From assembly GCA_903933765.1 (NCBI GenBank), contig CAIZLI010000122.1, positions 1 to 9,355 on the forward strand: DNA of 9,355 nt, written 5' to 3'. The DNA comes from an uncultured Bacteroidota bacterium. GTDB lineage: Bacteria > Bacteroidota > Bacteroidia > Chitinophagales > Chitinophagaceae. The position numbers and the translations under genes were made by a program. Shown here piece after piece: positions 5,916 to 9,355 of the stretch; position 1 is the first letter of the stretch, and each line of letters begins with the position of its first letter. Below the pieces are notes generated by a model that searched no databases, had not been told where the DNA came from, and was given only the letters and a program-made list of their open reading frames with translations.

Positions 5916-7394
5916 CTAATTTTTTTTGCTATTAGCACTTGAAATAAGCCATAATCCTATAAAAGTTATTCCTCCGTTGATGATCAATAGTTCTTGACCA
6001 ATCCTGAAATCTCCAAATAATTGTGCTTGGTAATAGTCAAGTACCAAACAAAGGATTGGCGCCAAAACACAAATGACTGGCACAAGTGTATTGTTTAAGC
6101 TTCTTTTTGTCAAGATTCCAAACGCAAACAGGCCTAATAATGGACCATAGGTATAAGAGGCGATTTTCAATAATAAATCAATGGTACTCTTATTGTCTAT
6201 CCATTTGAATACCATGACCATGATTAAAAAAATCAATGCAAAAGTTAAATGGGTTCTTTGTCTTATCTTTTTTTGTTCTGCCTCGGTCAAGTTTTTATTT
6301 CTTTGTAATCCTAATATATCAATACAGAAACTAGAAGTTAAAGCTGTGATGGCACCATCTGCACTTGGGAATAGGGCAGAGATTAATGCAAGAATAAAAA
6401 TAATGGATAAATATGGAGGCATATGGTTTAAGGCCAGCGTAGGGAATAAATCATCACCTGTTGCAGTGATATTATTTTGAGCTGCATATAAATGTAATAA
6501 ACCACCTAAATAAAGGAATAAACTAATTGCAATCAACATAGTAAAACCAATGGTCACCATATTTTTTTGCGCATCCTTAAGATTTTTTACTGAGATATTT
6601 TTTTGCATCATTTCTTGATCCAATCCAGTCATGGTTAAAGTGACAAATGCACCACCAATAATTTGCTTCAAGAAAAAGGATTTACTATTCACGTCCATAC
6701 TAAATACATCAGCTAAATGCTTAGATGGATTTCCTGCAAGCGCTTGGTTTTGCATAGCAGTCAATCCTTGTATTACATTCAAATCAAGTTCGGATAAGAT
6801 GTAGATGCTGCATATAATTAAGCCCATTAACATCCCTGATGTCTGCAATGTATCGGTCCAAACAATTGTTTTAACACCACCTTCATAAGTGTACAATAAG
6901 ATCATGACTAAAATAACGACTGTAGTAGTCCAAAAAGGCACATGCATATTATCAAGAATAAAGTATTGCAAAATTTTGACTACTAAATACAATCTAGCTG
7001 TTGCCCCTAATGTTCTTGAAAGAATAAAAAAGGAGGCCCCTGTTTTGTATGCACTGAAACCTAATCTGCCTTCTAAATAATTATAAATTGAAGTCAAATT
7101 TAATTTATAATAAATGGGTAGTAATACATAAGCAATCGCTAAATAACCAATTAAATAACCCAATGTGATTTGTAAATAATGAAAAGCATCTTTCCCTACT
7201 GCACCAGGTACACTCACAAATGTAACGCCGCTTAAAGAAGTACCAATCATCCCAAAGGCCACCAACATCCAATTGCTATTTTTATTGCCAATAAAAAAAG
7301 ACATGTTATTACTGTTCTTGCCAGTGATTTTAGCTACGCCTAATAACACTAAAAAGTAAAGGATGACGAATATAAAAAGGGTGGTTGCGCTCAT
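5916..7394 (-). CDS. Sodium:solute symporter (SSS family) permease
   Basis: The 492-residue integral inner-membrane protein has about 13 hydrophobic segments (roughly 3-22, 42-62, 74-96, 118-147, 155-169, 183-201, 243-258, 282-304, 328-347, 373-396, 408-428, 436-453, 468-485), the usual SSS topology. GTSLSGVTFVS (51-61) in the second visible segment and SALFPSADGAITALTSSF (339-356) correspond to the two helices that form the sodium site in vSGLT-type carriers. GLDQEMMQKNIS (257-268) is also characteristic. The substrate cannot be predicted; sugars, amino acids, sialic acid and carboxylates are all possible. The ATG at 7394 is preferred: an upstream TTG at 7424 would add ten polar residues (PYQNVNQFT-like) before the first membrane segment and has no support. 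It is the first gene of the minus-strand set and diverges from the LOG gene across 95 bp. No convincing promoter was found for it. Confidence 0.92.
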   Translation of the reverse strand: MSATTLFIFVILYFLVLLGVAKITGKNSNNMSFFIGNKNSNWMLVAFGMIGTSLSGVTFVSVPGAVGKDAFHYLQITLGYLIGYLAIAYVLLPIYYKLNLTSIYNYLEGRLGFSAYKTGASFFILSRTLGATARLYLVVKILQYFILDNMHVPFWTTTVVILVMILLYTYEGGVKTIVWTDTLQTSGMLMGLIICSIYILSELDLNVIQGLTAMQNQALAGNPSKHLADVFSMDVNSKSFFLKQIIGGAFVTLTMTGLDQEMMQKNISVKNLKDAQKNMVTIGFTMLIAISLFLYLGGLLHLYAAQNNITATGDDLFPTLALNHMPPYLSIIFILALISALFPSADGAITALTSSFCIDILGLQRNKNLTEAEQKKIRQRTHLTFALIFLIMVMVFKWIDNKSTIDLLLKIASYTYGPLLGLFAFGILTKRSLNNTLVPVICVLAPILCLVLDYYQAQLFGDFRIGQELLIINGGITFIGLWLISSANSKKN

Positions 7395-7437
7395 AGTGAA
7401 TTGATTGACATTTTGATATGGCAATGTAAAGAGAATC

Positions 7438-7471
7438 TTTGAAATATTTTGCTAAAATACTTCTATATTCG
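7438..7471 (+). promoter_or_regulatory. Candidate promoter of the LOG-family gene with a dyad in its spacer
   Basis: TTTG at 7438-7441 and TATATTCG at 7464-7471 (one mismatch to TAnnTTTG) are 22 nt apart, and the ATG follows 18 nt later. The spacer is almost wholly an inverted repeat, GAAATATTTT (7441-7450) with AAAATACTTC (7454-7463), nine of ten positions pairing plus one wobble. The spacing is slightly long and the -7 box imperfect, so this is a candidate only. Confidence 0.35.
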
Positions 7472-7489
7472 AGGATAAAAATAGTTTTC

Positions 7490-8029
7490 ATGAAAATAAA
7501 GTCCCTTACTGTTTTCTGTGGATCAAAATCGGGCAATAATCCTAGTTTTTTGAAAGCCGCGACTCATTTAGGAAATCTATTAGCCCAAGAAAATATAGAA
7601 CTCGTTTATGGCGGAGGCAATAAAGGATTAATGGGTGCGGTTGCGAATGGCTGCTTGGACAATGGAGGGAGCGTGATTGGAATTATGCCAAAATTATTAT
7701 TAGAATGGGAGGCACAACATAAAGGGTTAACAGAATTAATTGTAACCGAGACGATGCATGAAAGAAAATTACTTTTATACGAAAAGGGAGATGCTGCTAT
7801 TGTACTACCTGGTGGCTTGGGTACATTCGATGAACTTTTTGAAATGCTCGTTTGGAATAATTTAAGCATTCATGATAAAAAAATAGTCTTATATAATTTT
7901 GAGGGATTTTATGATCCTTTGGTTGCGATGATCAATAGAATGGAAGAAGAAGATTTTTTATACGAACGCAGTAGGTATCGTCTGCATGTTTGTACAACAC
8001 TTGAAGAAATTAAGGCTGTTTTTTCTTAG
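7490..8029 (+). CDS. LOG-family phosphoribohydrolase (TIGR00730-type, 'lysine decarboxylase-like')
   Basis: The 179-residue protein is of the LOG family, which releases the free base from nucleoside 5'-monophosphates such as cytokinin riboside monophosphates or AMP; old 'lysine decarboxylase' labels for the family are wrong. It has the Rossmann-like N-terminus SLTVFCGSKSGNNP (5-18), GGGNKGLMG (41-49) and the two family motifs MHERK (89-93) and PGGLGTFDE (107-115), with the conserved arginine R92 and glutamate E115 of the active site. The ATG at 7490 gives the standard family N-terminus. A TTG at 7439 in the same frame would add 17 residues with no family counterpart and would overlap the proposed promoter, so it was not used. 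The gene diverges from the symporter and overlaps the end of the opposing exported-protein gene by 20 bp. The biological substrate in this organism is unknown. Confidence 0.93.
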   Translation: MKIKSLTVFCGSKSGNNPSFLKAATHLGNLLAQENIELVYGGGNKGLMGAVANGCLDNGGSVIGIMPKLLLEWEAQHKGLTELIVTETMHERKLLLYEKGDAAIVLPGGLGTFDELFEMLVWNNLSIHDKKIVLYNFEGFYDPLVAMINRMEEEDFLYERSRYRLHVCTTLEEIKAVFS

Positions 8030-8636
8030 CGCTTAAAATAGGGAATGCAAATCCTGCTCTAATAATTGGATCTGCTCTGTTGTATCCATCTCTGTAGGGG
8101 GAGTTTGGATTTTTAAATAAATCAATCATGACACTAAAATAGGTCATCCCATTTTCTGATCTAGTTCCATATCCAATACCAGCTAACAAACTCTCAGCTC
8201 CAAAACGGATACTTCTTGAAGCGCCCGCATTGATACCTTCTGTGCCCCTGTCTTTGAACCTGCTCCAAGTATAATTGTATTCTGGTTGTATTTGTATGAA
8301 AAACTTTTCAAGTGGCCAGATCCTTGTAAATGCCCCAGCACCTAATTGGAAACTTCTAGACGATACGCCAGGTAGTCCATTGCTAATTGTTGGATTAAAA
8401 GATTGAAAAAACAAATTGGTAGCAGCACCAATATCCACATAATCGTTGACACGCTTATACATTTCGGGATTGAGTCCAAGTTGAAATGAACCAGCACCAC
8501 CACCAATTACTAAATTACCTCCAATAAAAATTGGGTTTACATTCATAGATGGCATCGTCTTCACAACATCTTGCGCATTCGCTATAATGCAATTACTCAA
8601 AGCAATTAGGATCAGGTATATAAATTTCTTTTTCAT
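8010..8636 (-). CDS. Exported protein of unknown function, probable small outer-membrane beta-barrel
   Basis: I do not recognise a named family. The 208-residue product has a clear signal peptide: MKKK, a hydrophobic core from about 5-18, and an A-N-A site with cleavage expected after residue 21. A cysteine at 16 preceded by LSN is a poor lipobox, so a lipoprotein is less likely. The mature part alternates Gly/aromatic beta-strand-like segments (IFIGGNLVIGGGAGSFQLG 36-54, YVDIGAATNLFFQSF 66-80, SFQLGAGAFTRIWPL 95-109, FFIQIQPEYNYTWSRF 112-127, GAESLLAGIGYGTRS 146-160, MTYFSVMIDLF 164-174, PIIRAGFAFPI 190-200). This resembles Bacteroidota outer-membrane beta-barrel proteins with about eight strands. 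It ends in a short basic tail (AKKKQP). Its ATG overlaps the TAA of the upstream GlcD-type gene (TAATG), so the two are likely co-translated. Gene and export are confident; the barrel is inferred. Confidence 0.82.
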   Translation of the reverse strand: MKKKFIYLILIALSNCIIANAQDVVKTMPSMNVNPIFIGGNLVIGGGAGSFQLGLNPEMYKRVNDYVDIGAATNLFFQSFNPTISNGLPGVSSRSFQLGAGAFTRIWPLEKFFIQIQPEYNYTWSRFKDRGTEGINAGASRSIRFGAESLLAGIGYGTRSENGMTYFSVMIDLFKNPNSPYRDGYNRADPIIRAGFAFPILSAKKKQP

Positions 8637-9355
8637 TATTTAGAATCAAATATTTTACCTGCATTTAAAATATGATTCGGATCGAACACTTTTTTAATAC
8701 CCTTCATTAATTCCATGGTGATAGGATCAAACATCACTGGCATAAACGATTTTTGAATTAAACCAATGCCATGTTCTCCACTAATGGTTCCTCCAAGGGA
8801 TTTTACTAATTCGAATATTTTAAATAGGATGTCTTGTATTACTTCGTTTTCGTAACTTTTTTTGTACAAAGGGTGGTTAATTCTCACATGTAAATTACCA
8901 TCTCCAGCATGTCCATAAGAAACTACTTTAAATCCATTCTCAGCGGCCAATGCTTTCACGCCTTTTATTAATTTGGGTAATTCGGCTCTAGGTACCACGG
9001 TATCTTCTTCGATGGTATAACCTGCTGCTACCGATGCTTCATTGGCTTTTCGGCGTATTTTCCAAAGTTCAGTTTTTTGTTGGGCATCATCTGCAAAATA
9101 CAATTCACCCACTTCGAAATTGGTCAAAACATCAGCAATGGCTTCCATATCCTTCATTAATACATCTTTATCATTGCCATCTACTTCTATAATTAAATGT
9201 GCCGCTAAGTTATCTGTAATGGATATTGCTGTGCTCTCACATAATTTGCTCGCTAATTTAATAGATTCAATTTCCATCAGCTCCATGGCACTTGGTGTAA
9301 TACCTGCTCTAAAAATAGCGCTCACTGCTTCACTCGCTTTTTCTAAACTATCAAA
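8636..9355 (-). CDS. FAD-linked oxidase, GlcD/D-lactate dehydrogenase type, C-terminal half
   Basis: The frame is open to the right edge and ends at TAA (8638-8636); the visible 239 residues are the C-terminal half of a protein that is normally about 460-480 residues. A GTG at 9325 is internal: ten further in-frame codons (FDSLEKASEA) continue the domain. The fragment is the FAD-oxidase C domain of the vanillyl-alcohol oxidase superfamily. It has WKIRRKA (98-104), EEDTVVPRAELP (116-127), the substrate/metal-site block SYGHAGDGNLHVRI (146-159), GGTISGEHGIG (188-198) and FDPNHILNAGKIF (224-236). Family members oxidise glycolate, D-lactate or other 2-hydroxyacids, passing electrons to quinone or another acceptor. 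The N-terminal FAD-binding domain is outside the window and the substrate cannot be assigned. Its stop overlaps the start of the exported-protein gene by one base. Confidence 0.9.
   Translation of the reverse strand, partial: FDSLEKASEAVSAIFRAGITPSAMELMEIESIKLASKLCESTAISITDNLAAHLIIEVDGNDKDVLMKDMEAIADVLTNFEVGELYFADDAQQKTELWKIRRKANEASVAAGYTIEEDTVVPRAELPKLIKGVKALAAENGFKVVSYGHAGDGNLHVRINHPLYKKSYENEVIQDILFKIFELVKSLGGTISGEHGIGLIQKSFMPVMFDPITMELMKGIKKVFDPNHILNAGKIFDSK

Noticed and set aside
7395..7424. Upstream TTG start for the symporter (7424)
   Set aside because: It adds ten polar residues before the first membrane helix; the ATG at 7394 gives the usual family N-terminus.
7439..7489. Upstream TTG start for the LOG gene (7439)
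   Set aside because: The added 17 residues have no family counterpart, and the codon overlaps a likely promoter. The ATG at 7490 gives the standard N-terminus.
9323..9325. GTG at 9325 as the start of the FAD-linked oxidase
   Set aside because: The frame stays open to the window edge and the preceding residues continue the conserved domain, so the gene is partial and the GTG codes for an internal Val.

Overview
The window is AT-rich bacterial DNA that most likely belongs to a member of the Bacteroidota, perhaps near the Chitinophagaceae. The evidence is consistent protein style, the absence of Shine-Dalgarno sequences before the start codons, and a TAnnTTTG-type promoter before grpE. The placement is an inference; no 16S gene or other phylogenetic marker is present. 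Coding density is high, and the longest stretch without a gene is 211 bp (187-397).

Layout. Positions 1-186 hold the 3' end of a peroxiredoxin-like gene (+). It faces a 23S rRNA methyltransferase of the RlmI family (398-1573, -). The gap between them contains a degenerate tandem duplication of an ~89-bp module; each copy carries an AT-rich palindrome followed by a strong GC-rich terminator hairpin. RlmI is transcribed divergently from grpE-dnaJ (1695-3414, +), a chaperone pair without dnaK. That pair converges through an 18-bp bidirectional terminator on a compact minus-strand four-gene set. In transcription order the set is a sodium:solute symporter (7394-5916), an O-methyltransferase (5904-5266), a secreted glucosaminidase with LysM-like repeats (5264-4005) and hypoxanthine phosphoribosyltransferase (4003-3467). 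Gaps in this set are 11, 1 and 1 nt, so it is probably one transcript. A LOG-family phosphoribohydrolase gene (7490-8029, +) diverges from the symporter. Its 3' end overlaps by 20 bp the end of a minus-strand gene for a small exported, probably outer-membrane, protein (8636-8010). That gene is coupled through a 1-nt TAATG overlap to a GlcD-type FAD-linked oxidase whose N-terminal half lies beyond the right edge.

How the genes relate. Most are housekeeping functions: protein folding (GrpE/DnaJ), ribosome modification (RlmI), purine salvage (Hpt), nucleotide or cytokinin-type phosphoribohydrolase activity (LOG), peptidoglycan cleavage (glucosaminidase), solute uptake (symporter) and 2-hydroxyacid oxidation (GlcD). 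I see no mobile element, CRISPR array, defence system, tRNA or rRNA. I did not find a clear new multi-gene system. The least ordinary part is the intergenic block 187-397: two tandem copies of a two-hairpin unit whose terminator arms have diverged in sequence but still pair perfectly, and which also contain two matched 16-codon reading frames. The glucosaminidase linker, built from three nested tandem-repeat arrays, is the next most notable feature.
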